Part shown: positions 25,668-35,400 of the stretch, piece after piece
How positions within the stretch are numbered: position 1 is the stretch's first letter
How the letters are laid out: every line of letters starts with the position of its first letter
Assembly: GCA_030680835.1 (NCBI GenBank)
Contig: JAUXUD010000087.1
Span: 1-43,979, forward strand
DNA length: 43,979 nucleotides
Source of the DNA: Bacteroidota bacterium
GTDB taxonomy: Bacteria; Bacteroidota; Bacteroidia; UKL13-3
Reading direction: 5' to 3'
The notes under the pieces: model-generated
What the model was told of the DNA's origin: nothing
Database searches by the model: none
What the model saw: only the letters and a program-made list of their open reading frames with translations
Made by a program: the position numbers and the translations under genes

Positions 25668-26582
25668 TTATTTATTAAAAAATTGTTTCAATGTATTTTC
25701 CAAAGCTTTGCCCCCCAGACTATTTTCTTCCTGATGCCATTTTTGATCTCCGTAGTTTCCGGAGGGGTAACCGCGGGCACATAATGAATCGAATTTTAAA
25801 TCTGTGTTTTTAATAGTAGGATTTTTTAAAATATGACTTGCCACCAACTCCCCGATACCGCCTGCTGCATAATGTTCTTCAATGGTTAAAACTTTTGCCG
25901 AATGATTGATGCTTTCAATTAATTCGATCGGTAAGGTATCAAATGGAACCATTCCGATTACCCAAATATCCAGGTCTAAGGAATATTTTTCATTTAATTC
26001 CACGATATTTAAAACCACAGGACCAATTCCCACAACAACTCCTGATTTTCCCTTCGAAATATTTCTAAAACCGGTAAACGGTTCAACCTGAGAAGGCCTT
26101 TTAACACTGTTATTTAAACGCAGATAATTTGGATTTTTATCCAAAAGCAAGAGTTGAATTATGTCCTCTATGTCATCATTATAAGTAGGAGCATAAATGC
26201 GCATATTTTGAACCGAACGCATCAGGGCAATATCCTCTAAACAATGATGGGTTGAGCCCATAATGCCATATCCGTAGCCACCCCCGTTGCCGATTAATTT
26301 AACAGGCATATTGTGCAGGCCAAGCTCATTTCTTATTTGTTCAAACGGACGGTTTATTACAAAAGGTGCAATGCTGTAAACAAATGGAACAAATTCATCA
26401 TAAGCCAATGAAGCCGCAACCGAAATCATGTTTTGCTCCGAAATGCCCATGTTAACAAAGCGGTCGCCCATTATAGATTCAAGCTCTTCAAATGCCATAA
26501 AACCCAAATCTCCGGTTAAGAAAACAAAGGATTTATGGGTGTGTGCTAATTTTAACAGGGATGCTGATAATTCTTTTCTCAT
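25668..26582 (-). CDS. Transketolase, C-terminal subunit
   Basis: 304 residues: the pyrimidine-binding and C-terminal domains only. NMGISEQNMISVAASLA holds the ThDP-activating Glu49. GYGIMGSTHHCLEDIALMR is the conserved block for this class. It pairs with the N-terminal subunit gene 8 bases upstream to form one enzyme. Transketolase moves a two-carbon unit between sugars. Such split copies inside glycan clusters probably work on a sugar for surface polymers rather than in central metabolism (inference). It is followed 8 bases later by the epimerase-GT2 fusion. Confidence 0.88.
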   Translation of the reverse strand: MRKELSASLLKLAHTHKSFVFLTGDLGFMAFEELESIMGDRFVNMGISEQNMISVAASLAYDEFVPFVYSIAPFVINRPFEQIRNELGLHNMPVKLIGNGGGYGYGIMGSTHHCLEDIALMRSVQNMRIYAPTYNDDIEDIIQLLLLDKNPNYLRLNNSVKRPSQVEPFTGFRNISKGKSGVVVGIGPVVLNIVELNEKYSLDLDIWVIGMVPFDTLPIELIESINHSAKVLTIEEHYAAGGIGELVASHILKNPTIKNTDLKFDSLCARGYPSGNYGDQKWHQEENSLGGKALENTLKQFFNK

Positions 26583-26590
26583 GGATAGTA

Positions 26591-27382
26591 TTAGTTTCTT
26601 AAATCAGCCTGTAATAAATCAAAATCTTCAATGTTAATCGGAAGATAATGGCAATCCAGTTTTCCTTCCAAACTTTTCCATCCATTTCCCTTAATTGTAT
26701 TTGCAATTATTGCAATCGGTTTTTTTGTGTTTTCAAATTTAGATTTCAGTCCAACCAGGGCTTTATAATCATGACCATCAATACCAATTACTTCAAATCC
26801 AAAACTTTTCAGTTTATCATCTAATGGTTCCAGGGCCATCACTTCGTCGGTAAAGCCATAACCCTGTAGCCGGTTTCTGTCAATGATCCAGATTACATTT
26901 GTTAACTGATGCTGATTGATAAACAAGGCAGCCTCCCAGGTACTTCCTTCATTGAGTTCTCCATCAGAAGTAATGCAGTATGTTTTTCTATCCGATTTTT
27001 TCAGTTTTGATGAGAATCCAAAACCTGCCGCAATGGAGAGTCCATGACCCAAACTGCCTGTTGCAAAAGGTATTGCGGGGTACTTGTTCACAGGAGGGTG
27101 GGCAGGTAAAGTGGTATTATTGAGATAAAAGGTAGCAATCTGTTCTTCTGTAATTTGCTTATCCTCAGCCAACACACTGTATAAACAGGCAGCAGCATGC
27201 CCTTTGGACAGAATCATTTTGTCATCCCCACGCATCCATGCAAACTTTGTGACTGTTAATATTTCGGCACAGGACAAACTGGAGCCTAAGTGGCCGGCAT
27301 TGGCACATTTGTACATGTTTAAAAACCGCCGCTTTACGCTTTTTATCCGTTCCTCCATGAAGTCCTGATTCTCTTTATCCAT
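26591..27382 (-). CDS. Transketolase, N-terminal (ThDP-binding) subunit
   Basis: 263 residues. AGHLGSSLSCAE (His31), ILSKGHAAA and GSLGHGLSIAAGF (His113) are transketolase active-site blocks. The ThDP/Mg motif begins with Ser139-Asp-Gly in place of the usual Gly-Asp-Gly and ends with Asn170. The rest is normal (ELNEGSTWEAALF). It binds ThDP pyrophosphate and needs the adjacent C-terminal subunit for activity. It lies 53 bases after a polytopic membrane protein gene and likely shares its transcript. TACCTTCG at 27399-27406 (minus strand) could be a -7 element for it. Confidence 0.88.
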   Translation of the reverse strand: MDKENQDFMEERIKSVKRRFLNMYKCANAGHLGSSLSCAEILTVTKFAWMRGDDKMILSKGHAAACLYSVLAEDKQITEEQIATFYLNNTTLPAHPPVNKYPAIPFATGSLGHGLSIAAGFGFSSKLKKSDRKTYCITSDGELNEGSTWEAALFINQHQLTNVIWIIDRNRLQGYGFTDEVMALEPLDDKLKSFGFEVIGIDGHDYKALVGLKSKFENTKKPIAIIANTIKGNGWKSLEGKLDCHYLPINIEDFDLLQADLRN

Positions 27383-27435
27383 ACATTTTAATAATCGGCG
27401 AAGGTATCGAAAATTTATGTTTTTGGAAAAAGTTA

Positions 27436-29343
27436 CTAATTACCAGTCCATTTAACTTCTACAAGTCCATATTTTAATGCACTTGCAACAAACTGTTCCC
27501 GGTTAACGGCTTTGTTCAATGAAAGAATACCGACAGCGAGTTTGTTATCCACAACCGGAAAAACAATTAAATGATACCCTGAGTTTAACTGATTCTTTAA
27601 AAAAGCAGATGTTTCATCGATAAATACATTTGCACAAAACGGTGAAAAATATCCGGTTTGCGGATATCCCAACCGATAATTCAGATAGCTATCCGCTTCA
27701 CTGATGATCATAATTTTATCGTACTTCAATGACTTTAAATACGCACCTTTTACGGCAAGTTCATTTTCTATTGGGTTGGGTTCAAAGATTGTATGTGTTT
27801 GAATTTTATTAAGTGCAAGATTCCATTTGCCCTTTATGGCAGTACTGTAATTGATGCCAATGCAGGCAATTAAGATGAGGGTTACAAACAGCATATTTTT
27901 TTTAGAAAGGGAATGGGTATATAAGAGATCGAGGGTTAGGAATAGGATGAACACAAAAATTCCTGAAATATTTAGCAGGTTATGATCATGTGACCTGCCA
28001 AAAAAATAAATGAGCTGAATGCAGGTGACTCCGATGATAAAAAAAATAAGCGGCTTATTTTTTATTGTTTTATTCAGGATATAAAAGCAAATGGGAAGCA
28101 GCCAGGCAATAATCCAAAATGACGAATATTTTGAAATGGGAAGAAATCCGAGATGCAGGTTAGAATACATCTTTCCGGATGCAGATCCGAAGCTTCCAAA
28201 AATTATATAATGAACCATTAATGCAATGAGAACGGGCAACAGCAATTTTATTTTTTCGGGAAATAATATATGCTTTTTTTCGGTGAAAAATGGATTTAAA
28301 AAATCAATAAAAAGGATAAAAATATATAAGCCTAAATACATCAATCCAAAAATATCATCAGCCAGATACATAGCTGAAAATGCAGCTGCGGTTTTCCATG
28401 AATTGAAACCAAAACCAACTACAGCCAGGAGCAGGGGCACCCACAAATCGAGCCGGATAACTGAAACCTGAGGGATGCTCACAGGGCCATCTGAAATGGC
28501 AAAACATCTTACAATAATCAGAACAAATACGAATAAAAAAGCATAGGTTTTTGAATGAAACAAATCCAAAGCGGCTTTTCGGTACAATAAAATCCAGAAG
28601 GCAAAAATAAAAATCAGAACAATTTGCATTTCGTGAAGTTTAAGATGCAATAGCTGCATCCATGAAAACAGATACGTGCCGGCCAGGTTGTACTGCATAT
28701 AAAAAGTACCGGGCATTTCACCCTGGAGTATTTTATTGGCGGGGCCTATATAATAACTGTAATCAAAAACACTTGCGGGACTATTGATTAACAAACCCAC
28801 AACACATAGAAATGCAAAGAAAATAAACAATAAAACGGGTTTGAATCCATTGGGTAAACTTATTTTGTTTAATCGAATAATACCAAGGGACAGAAAGAGG
28901 GTGATGAATAAAACAACCAGAATATTATCGGTGAATAATGAATTTTCATAAGTTATAAAACGAAAAATAAAAAAGGCAGTTACCGATAATAAACAAAGAA
29001 TTTGAATCCAAACATTTCTCAAAAAATTTGTGTTAAAATATATTTTTTTTGTGATTAACAGTCCGATACCCAGATATACAGGCATGGCAAGGGTCATTAC
29101 ATTCAATTCAATCCCGTCAACAGTATCCATCCAATAGCTTAGCCAGGGAACGATATTTTGTTTAGCGGTATATAGTCCGCTGGTATGAATGGTATCGGAT
29201 AGCAGGATAAAAACCGAATAAAAAACAACAAACAGCAAATTCAGTAAAAACAAGTGGGTAATACTGAATTTTAAATCTCCGTCAAAAAAAATCTTGTAGC
29301 GGTTTGGTATTTCTGGTTTTCTCAAAAGATCCGGATGGGTCAT
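27436..29343 (-). CDS. Polytopic membrane protein, possible GT-C glycosyltransferase
   Basis: 635 residues with about 13 membrane segments and a C-terminal soluble part of about 110 residues. After the first segment a loop carries WMDTVDGIEL (Asp73, Asp76, Glu79), placed like the catalytic acid of GT-C enzymes. Middle segments hold SPASVFDYSYYIGPANKILQG, which recalls the donor-side motif of PMT-like families. I do not recognise a named family. It is the first gene of the operon with the transketolase pair, the fusion and the methyltransferase. It is divergent from the next membrane protein at 29459. Confidence 0.6.
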   Translation of the reverse strand: MTHPDLLRKPEIPNRYKIFFDGDLKFSITHLFLLNLLFVVFYSVFILLSDTIHTSGLYTAKQNIVPWLSYWMDTVDGIELNVMTLAMPVYLGIGLLITKKIYFNTNFLRNVWIQILCLLSVTAFFIFRFITYENSLFTDNILVVLFITLFLSLGIIRLNKISLPNGFKPVLLFIFFAFLCVVGLLINSPASVFDYSYYIGPANKILQGEMPGTFYMQYNLAGTYLFSWMQLLHLKLHEMQIVLIFIFAFWILLYRKAALDLFHSKTYAFLFVFVLIIVRCFAISDGPVSIPQVSVIRLDLWVPLLLAVVGFGFNSWKTAAAFSAMYLADDIFGLMYLGLYIFILFIDFLNPFFTEKKHILFPEKIKLLLPVLIALMVHYIIFGSFGSASGKMYSNLHLGFLPISKYSSFWIIAWLLPICFYILNKTIKNKPLIFFIIGVTCIQLIYFFGRSHDHNLLNISGIFVFILFLTLDLLYTHSLSKKNMLFVTLILIACIGINYSTAIKGKWNLALNKIQTHTIFEPNPIENELAVKGAYLKSLKYDKIMIISEADSYLNYRLGYPQTGYFSPFCANVFIDETSAFLKNQLNSGYHLIVFPVVDNKLAVGILSLNKAVNREQFVASALKYGLVEVKWTGN

Positions 29344-29458
29344 TTATGATGGTAAAAGGGATTAAGTGGGTGAAGGTAATAATAAGTGATTCAATATACA
29401 AGTTGGGTTAATTCTCCAATAATTCATTTCTTCGCACAGATATATAATCACGCAAATC

Positions 29459-31042
29459 ATGAATAAAAGGTTGATGTTATCGTTATTGGGGGGATTCATC
29501 TATGTTGCAATTTGCTTTTTACCGGTAATAAAAAGTGGGTTATATGCAGATGATTTACCCAATTTTCAGCATCGGGCCGCTCATGTAAACAGCGATTTAA
29601 GAAACGTAGTTCATAAAGCTGGTGCGGCAACAGAACATTGGAAAACAAATGGAAGGTATACCCCCGTTTCGTTTTTATGGATGGGTTGGGTTTTTCATGT
29701 TTTCACAACAATTACCAGCTATAAAATATTTGTATACCTCATGAATATGCTTGCGGTATTGGCATTTGTTATGTATCTCAGGGTTCTTAAAATCAATATG
29801 TCGTATAGCATCTGGCTCATTTGTTTTGGTTCAGTGATTCAATTCCGTGTGGGTTACCATGATGCATACACAAGTTATAACGGCATGTACCAGTTATTGG
29901 CAGTTTTTGCTTTTGCAACTTTAATATTTCATTGCCTGTACTTTGCCAGACAAAAGACATGGTTTTTAATTGCTTCGGCTTTTTGTTTTCTGATGGGTAT
30001 ATTCATTTCTGAAGTTGGATTGTTTACACTTTTACTGCTTCCGTTTACTGCTGTGTTTTTGAAAATACCGTTAAAAAAATGGACAGGAAGTATCGTTCCC
30101 ATTTTACTTATTACAATGGGGTATCTGGGATATATAATATGGCTCAGAATGCACATGATTGAGAAAGATGCATATTCCGGATTAAAAACAAGTTTTGATT
30201 TTCCGGAGATGGCTGAACTTATGCTGAAACAATTGTATGCTTCATTGCCATTAACAAATCTTCAAAACAAATCGGCAATACCTATTGTGCTATTTCACCA
30301 GTTAACCCGTTTTTGGAATTTAACTGCTGTTATCGGAATTCTTCTGACGGGTTATTCAATTTTAAAAAATTATAAACTACCGGATCAGGTTAAAATGTAT
30401 CCTTTTAATTTGAAAAGTGTTTTGTTTGCAGTTGCACTGATGGTTTTACCTGCATTATTTATACTTCCTTCGGCAAAGTATCAAAACGAGATAAACTGGA
30501 GTAGCGCATACCTGCCCGTTTACATTCAAAGTTTCGGAACTGCAATGTTGCTGGCCCTGCTTTTTGAATATGGTTTTAAAATGTGGCAGGGTTCAAAGCG
30601 CTGGTATTTGAACGTTCTTATGGTTTTTATTACGTGCAGTACTGCAATTGCTTTTCTGCTTAATAATGCATTAATCAATGTTCGGTCGTATAAGATTGCT
30701 TTTCCTGCTCAGGTTTTATTTGAAGCCGTAAAAGATGGTGCTTTAAACAAATGCAGGAACGGAAGTACCATTGTACTGGGCAATGATTACTATTGGAAAT
30801 CTCCATCAGGGTATCAAATGTTGTTTAAAGAGATTACAGGAAAAGATTATAAGGTTTATGATAACGGCACCCAATTTATTCCCGGCGATACTTCAGATTG
30901 TTATTTTTTGGATTGTCAACCCGGGAAAAAAGTAATTGTTACATTGCATAAAATGGATTGTTACAACCATGAAAAAAAGGTACTGATTGAAAAAAGAGAA
31001 ACAGATTGTTATATCGATGTGATTAAGGAGGACGGAATTTAA
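29459..31042 (+). CDS. Polytopic membrane protein, possible GT-C glycosyltransferase
   Basis: 527 residues, about 11 membrane segments. Just after TM1 the loop SGLYADDLPNF holds Asp31-Asp32, the place of the GT-C catalytic acid, and WKTNGRYTPVSFLW follows. The C-terminal about 110 residues are soluble (KCRNGSTIVLGNDYYWKSP). The overall pattern fits a transferase working on polyprenyl-linked sugars from the outer face, but I cannot name the family. It is divergent from the transketolase operon and convergent with the gene at 31052, only nine bases apart, with no visible terminator. Confidence 0.55.
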   Translation: MNKRLMLSLLGGFIYVAICFLPVIKSGLYADDLPNFQHRAAHVNSDLRNVVHKAGAATEHWKTNGRYTPVSFLWMGWVFHVFTTITSYKIFVYLMNMLAVLAFVMYLRVLKINMSYSIWLICFGSVIQFRVGYHDAYTSYNGMYQLLAVFAFATLIFHCLYFARQKTWFLIASAFCFLMGIFISEVGLFTLLLLPFTAVFLKIPLKKWTGSIVPILLITMGYLGYIIWLRMHMIEKDAYSGLKTSFDFPEMAELMLKQLYASLPLTNLQNKSAIPIVLFHQLTRFWNLTAVIGILLTGYSILKNYKLPDQVKMYPFNLKSVLFAVALMVLPALFILPSAKYQNEINWSSAYLPVYIQSFGTAMLLALLFEYGFKMWQGSKRWYLNVLMVFITCSTAIAFLLNNALINVRSYKIAFPAQVLFEAVKDGALNKCRNGSTIVLGNDYYWKSPSGYQMLFKEITGKDYKVYDNGTQFIPGDTSDCYFLDCQPGKKVIVTLHKMDCYNHEKKVLIEKRETDCYIDVIKEDGI

Positions 31043-31051
31043 TTCAGAATC

Positions 31052-32803
31052 TCATTTGAATTCATCGGCTCCGTTTTGATATAAAGTAATCTTTGTCTTT
31101 TCAACAATACATTCAAATCTATTCGTTGAAGTCAAAAATAATTTAATTCGGCTTTGCTTATAATATTCAGGGATATTAACATAAAAAGCATAATCATTTA
31201 CTGCAGCGCTTTTCATTCTCGGATTAAACAAATTGATCGAGTTTCGCTTAATGGAATCTTCCTGGATCAATTCTGAATATAAACGGGCTGATTCACCATT
31301 AATAATTTTGACAGAAGATTCTATTTTTAACCATTTTGTAGAAACGTCCGGTTCCGGATTATGGATTCCGGGATTAAGGTCTGCAATAATTACCATTGAA
31401 TCATTGTTAAAATTCAGGTTTAGGGCGGTATCCATTTTAAATATAACTTCCTGTTTAAATTCAGATTCATCATCCAGCCATTCGGGGTTTTCAAGCAGGC
31501 TTATAACAAGAGGAGCGGGATTCGGATTTAAATAAACTTTTGAATAATATAAACGGTTCATGCCATTATAATGAAGAATGGCATGATTGTATTGCCAGAT
31601 TTGAAAAAGGTTTACGTATATTAAATAAATTCCTGTAAGATAGAATATATAACGCCATTTTTTTGAACTCACATAATCAATAAATGCCCCCAATGCCAAT
31701 GCAAAAACCGGATAACTCTGTACCAGAGCCCTTGTTGAATAACTGCCTCCATACCTCCAGTCAAACCACGAAATAATAATCCAGATATTGAGGATGCAAA
31801 AATAAATAACTGATTTTTTAAAAGGATATTTCTTTACAAAAAATAAACCCATTATAAAAAAAATAGTTACAGGGGTATAAATAAACCATCCCTTTTCAAA
31901 TCCAAACAATACCCTGAAAAATGGATTCAAAAATGTCCATTTACTTCCCACATCGTAAATAAAATGGCCACTTGCAATCTTCCAGTATATGAGTTGGGGA
32001 AGAATTCCAATAATGCCAAATAGAATAATACACCAAAGATGAAGCCTGTTGTTTTTTAACAGAGCCCACTTTTCCCTTGCTTGTTCTTTGGTTTGAGTAT
32101 TCCACAATAAGGGAATCAAAAACATAATGGCTTCTGTTGGCCTGCTGATTGTTGCCAATCCGATAATAAAACCAGTAAGTGAAGCAAAGAATATTGTTGG
32201 TTTTTGATGCCATTTTATGGTGGAATAAATTACCAGGGCATATAAAAAAAAGATCGGAATATGGCTTTGGGCACTGTCTATTGCAGCATATTGAATTGCA
32301 TTGGTAGCCAGGGCAATCAGTAACAAAGTAATTGAAGTGGTTAAATCACTATAATACCTGAGCAATATATTGCGGAGTATAAACAAACCCAATAAGAAAT
32401 AAATTAATATTCCAAAAGAAATTGAATATTGATAAGGGGGTGAAAATCCATCCGCAGCATAATGACTGTTAATCGCGATTATATGGCCAATCAGAAAAAA
32501 AGGCATTTCCAGAATGGCAATACCTCCCAAATATTTTGTCACATAATTTCCGTTTTCTATTTTGTTTACCTGGTAAATGGTGCCACCTGAAACTGCATAA
32601 GTGCTGTCAATTGCCGGAAGCCAGGCGAATTGGGTATAATCATGATAAATAAAAATACCCGGCAGATAAACGTAATAACCCAGAGCGTCCCAGGTTGTGA
32701 CTTTGAAAGCTTGTTCAGATTTATTTTCAGGATAAGAAATCCTGTAGTTTAGCGCAATCAGACAAATGATGCAATAAATAATGAAAGAATAAATATTTTT
32801 CAT
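31052..32803 (-). CDS. Polytopic membrane protein, possible GT-C glycosyltransferase with C-terminal soluble domain
   Basis: 583 residues. About ten membrane segments reach to residue 410; a soluble region of about 170 residues follows, beta-rich in appearance. Asp39 in TTWDALGYYVYLPGIF stands after TM1 as in GT-C enzymes. TISRPTEAIMFLIPLLW and WYGG-like SWFDWRYGGSYSTRALVQ resemble motifs of Bacteroidota membrane glycosyltransferases (recollection). It lies 21 bases after a GT2 gene on the same strand. The pair could load and transfer one sugar. Function otherwise unknown. Confidence 0.6.
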   Translation of the reverse strand: MKNIYSFIIYCIICLIALNYRISYPENKSEQAFKVTTWDALGYYVYLPGIFIYHDYTQFAWLPAIDSTYAVSGGTIYQVNKIENGNYVTKYLGGIAILEMPFFLIGHIIAINSHYAADGFSPPYQYSISFGILIYFLLGLFILRNILLRYYSDLTTSITLLLIALATNAIQYAAIDSAQSHIPIFFLYALVIYSTIKWHQKPTIFFASLTGFIIGLATISRPTEAIMFLIPLLWNTQTKEQAREKWALLKNNRLHLWCIILFGIIGILPQLIYWKIASGHFIYDVGSKWTFLNPFFRVLFGFEKGWFIYTPVTIFFIMGLFFVKKYPFKKSVIYFCILNIWIIISWFDWRYGGSYSTRALVQSYPVFALALGAFIDYVSSKKWRYIFYLTGIYLIYVNLFQIWQYNHAILHYNGMNRLYYSKVYLNPNPAPLVISLLENPEWLDDESEFKQEVIFKMDTALNLNFNNDSMVIIADLNPGIHNPEPDVSTKWLKIESSVKIINGESARLYSELIQEDSIKRNSINLFNPRMKSAAVNDYAFYVNIPEYYKQSRIKLFLTSTNRFECIVEKTKITLYQNGADEFK

Positions 32804-32824
32804 TTTAAGAAAATTGAGGTGAGA

Positions 32825-33538
32825 TTATTGGTTAAACAAGCCATATTTCAGGATGCAATAAATTGCCCTGAACCCATCTTTCCAGTTTATTTTTTTCCCT
32901 TCTTCGTAGGTTCTGCCATAATAGGAAATGCCCACTTCATAGATTCTGATATTGGGTAAACGACTTATTTTGGCTGTTACTTCCGGTTCAAATCCAAAAC
33001 GTTTTTCTTTTAATTCAATTTGCTTTAGCCGATCAGCCTTGAACAATTTATAGCAGGTTTCCATATCTGTTAAATTCAGATTGGTAAACATGTTTGATGC
33101 AAATGTTAAAATGTTGTTTCCAATCGAATGCCAGAAAAACAGGATCCGGTGCGGATTGCCACCTATAAAACGGGAACCGTAAACCACATCTGCAAAACCA
33201 TCCAGAATGGGTTTCAGCAGGATATTGTATTCCTGGGGATCATATTCCAAATCAGCATCCTGAACAATAATATAATCACCCGTTGACTCTTTAATACCTA
33301 TATGTATTGCGGCACCTTTTCCGCTGTTTTGTTTGAGTTCAAAATATTTAATATAGGGTTTGGATTGCATGTATACACGCACAGATTCCGCCGTTTGATC
33401 ACTAGAAAAATCGTTAACGATTATAACTTCCTTTTCCAGATTGCCTATAAGTATAACTGCATCAATCTTATTCAAAATCTGATGAATGGTTTTGGCCTCG
33501 TTATAAGCCGGTACAATAATGCTGAGTTTTTTTGCCAT
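32825..33538 (-). CDS. GT2 glycosyltransferase, DPM1-like
   Basis: 237 residues from ATG 33538. The opening [18 protein letters not shown] is standard; six extra residues upstream are not. VNDFSSDQT is the nucleotide-binding block and DAD (94-96) the metal-binding motif. It has no membrane helices, like eukaryotic DPM1. It would transfer a sugar from a nucleotide donor to polyprenyl phosphate. It lies 21 bases before the GT-C-like gene, which fits a donor-transferase pair. A divergent GT2 gene starts at 33685. Confidence 0.85.
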   Translation of the reverse strand: MAKKLSIIVPAYNEAKTIHQILNKIDAVILIGNLEKEVIIVNDFSSDQTAESVRVYMQSKPYIKYFELKQNSGKGAAIHIGIKESTGDYIIVQDADLEYDPQEYNILLKPILDGFADVVYGSRFIGGNPHRILFFWHSIGNNILTFASNMFTNLNLTDMETCYKLFKADRLKQIELKEKRFGFEPEVTAKISRLPNIRIYEVGISYYGRTYEEGKKINWKDGFRAIYCILKYGLFNQ

Positions 33539-33649
33539 AGTTAACGGGTAGCCCAAATAAATGATTGCACAAATATATTCAAAGTATGAACCTTTGAAAT
33601 ATTATTTTGTTTATCTCTTAAGAATGATTTTATGCCCTACCCGCTAGTA

Positions 33650-33679
33650 TTTCAAATGCCGGCGGATTCATTATATTTG
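33650..33679 (+). promoter_or_regulatory. Promoter of the GT2-methyltransferase pair
   Basis: TATATTTG (33672-33679) is an exact -7 match. TTTC at 33650-33653, 18 bases before it, is one mismatch from TTTG. The ATG at 33685 is only five bases after the box, so the transcript would be nearly leaderless. Confidence 0.55.
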
Positions 33680-33684
33680 TCGCT

Positions 33685-34653
33685 ATGAATTCATTGCCAC
33701 AGGTTTCTTTTGTGATTCCCCTTTATAATGAAGATGAAAATTTTGAAGCACTGGTATCCCGCTTAAACCCGATACTGGATTTGCTTGAGGTTCCCTGTGA
33801 AGTAGTAATGGTGGATGATGGCAGCAGGGATCAGACACCGGTATTGATGAATAACCTGGCACTTATCGATGCACGGTACCAGGCTGTTTTTTTATCACGT
33901 AACCACGGGCATCAGCTTGCATTGAGTGCAGGATTAAAAATGGCAACAGCAACCGAGGCGGTGATGGTATTGGATGGAGATTTGCAGGACCCTCCCGAAG
34001 TGGTTATAGAAATGCTGGCAAAATTAAGAGAAGGATTTGAAGTGGTTTATGGAGTGAGAAAAAATCGCAAAGAGCCCTGGTTTAAAAAAATGGCATACTT
34101 TTTTTTCTACCGTTTGATGAAATTATTTGCACGTATTGATTTACCGGTCGACTCAGGTGATTTTGCATTAATGAGCCGAAAGGTGGTTGACTATTTAAAT
34201 ACCATGCCCGAGCAAAACAGATACCTGCGTGGCATGCGCGCCTGGATCGGATTTAAACAAACCGGAATTCCTTATCAAAGAAGCGGAAGACATGCAGGTT
34301 CTACTAAATATTCATTTAGAAAATTATTGGAACTTGCGTATAGCGGGGTATTTAATTTCAGTGATTTCCCCATTAAATTTATTACCCGCCTTGGATTAAG
34401 TGCCATTGTGGTTTCACTGTTATATCTGGTTTATGTATTGATTTCAAAATTTGCATATGGAAATGTTCCAACAGGATTTACTGCATTGTTAATGGCTATT
34501 GTCATGTTTAGCGGGGTACAGTTAATTTCACTGGGTATTATTGGAGAATATGTTTTGAGAATATACCAGCAAAGTCAAAAGCGGCCACTGTATATTATCG
34601 ATAAAGTAATTAAAAATAAAACCCTGTTAAATGGACAAGAACTACTACCTTGA
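33685..34653 (+). CDS. GT2 glycosyltransferase with two C-terminal membrane helices (GtrB/DPM-like)
   Basis: 322 residues. IPLYNEDENF, MVDDGSRDQT and DGDLQDP (DGD 97-99) are polyprenyl-phosphate glucose/mannose transferase motifs. Two membrane helices follow at about 230-255 and 265-290. The protein is a clear paralogue of the GT2 half of the fusion at 23731 (shared SGDFALM, RAWIGFKQTG). It would make a polyprenyl-phosphate sugar for GT-C enzymes. It overlaps the downstream methyltransferase by 23 bases, so the two are translated together. Confidence 0.88.
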   Translation: MNSLPQVSFVIPLYNEDENFEALVSRLNPILDLLEVPCEVVMVDDGSRDQTPVLMNNLALIDARYQAVFLSRNHGHQLALSAGLKMATATEAVMVLDGDLQDPPEVVIEMLAKLREGFEVVYGVRKNRKEPWFKKMAYFFFYRLMKLFARIDLPVDSGDFALMSRKVVDYLNTMPEQNRYLRGMRAWIGFKQTGIPYQRSGRHAGSTKYSFRKLLELAYSGVFNFSDFPIKFITRLGLSAIVVSLLYLVYVLISKFAYGNVPTGFTALLMAIVMFSGVQLISLGIIGEYVLRIYQQSQKRPLYIIDKVIKNKTLLNGQELLP

Positions 34654-35374
34654 GTATTACGATTTGGAACGCAATAACTGGTGGTTCAAGGCCCGTCAGG
34701 AAATTATCCGTTCGCAGATTATAAAATTAACAGAAGGAAAAACAAATATTTCCATTTTAAATATAGGCGTGGCTACCGGTGCTTCAAGCATCATGCTCGC
34801 AGAATTCGGTAAGGTAAAATCCATTGAGTTTGATGCAGAATGTTTTGAGTTTGTAAAAGAGAAACTTGATATTGATATTGAGCAGGGATCTATTTTAGAG
34901 TTACAGTTTGAACCCAATTCATTTGACCTGGTATGTGCATTCGATGTAATTGAACATGTTGAAAACGATCAGCTGGCAGCCATTGAAATGATGCGGGTTT
35001 GCAAACCCGGAGGCTTTGTTTTCGTAACAGTTCCGGCATTTATGAGTCTGTATGGAAAGCATGATATCGTGAATCATCATTTCAGGCGTTATAAATCGGA
35101 TGGGTTAAAGATGTTATTTTCTGAACAGGGTTCCATTGTTTATGATACTTATTTCAATTCCGTATTATTTATTCCGATATTTTTGGTTCGCATAATCAAT
35201 AAATTAATTCCGGGTATTTTAAAAAGTAAGGGTTCCGGTTCCGATTTCGGGATGATCCAATCGAAGTTTTTGGATCGCTTGTTTTATAAAATATTCATGT
35301 TTGAAAATGGACTCTTAAAAAAGGCTACAAGGTTTCCCTTCGGTGTTTCTGCTATGTTGATATGGAAGAAATAA
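34631..35374 (+). CDS. Class I SAM-dependent methyltransferase
   Basis: 247 residues. LNIGVATGAS (about 43-52) is SAM motif I, VKSIEFDAECFEF motif II, and DLVCAFDVIEHVEND motif III/IV. The central TVPAFMSLYGKHD and the YKSDGLKMLF helix match methyltransferases found in polysaccharide clusters. The hydrophobic FIPIFLVRIINKLIPGI suggests membrane contact. It overlaps the GT2 gene by 23 bases. A role in modifying a lipid-linked sugar is inferred from context. A long hairpin follows it. Confidence 0.85.
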   Translation: MDKNYYLEYYDLERNNWWFKARQEIIRSQIIKLTEGKTNISILNIGVATGASSIMLAEFGKVKSIEFDAECFEFVKEKLDIDIEQGSILELQFEPNSFDLVCAFDVIEHVENDQLAAIEMMRVCKPGGFVFVTVPAFMSLYGKHDIVNHHFRRYKSDGLKMLFSEQGSIVYDTYFNSVLFIPIFLVRIINKLIPGILKSKGSGSDFGMIQSKFLDRLFYKIFMFENGLLKKATRFPFGVSAMLIWKK

Positions 35375-35400
35375 TCATAAAGCAATGCACAAAATTTGTT

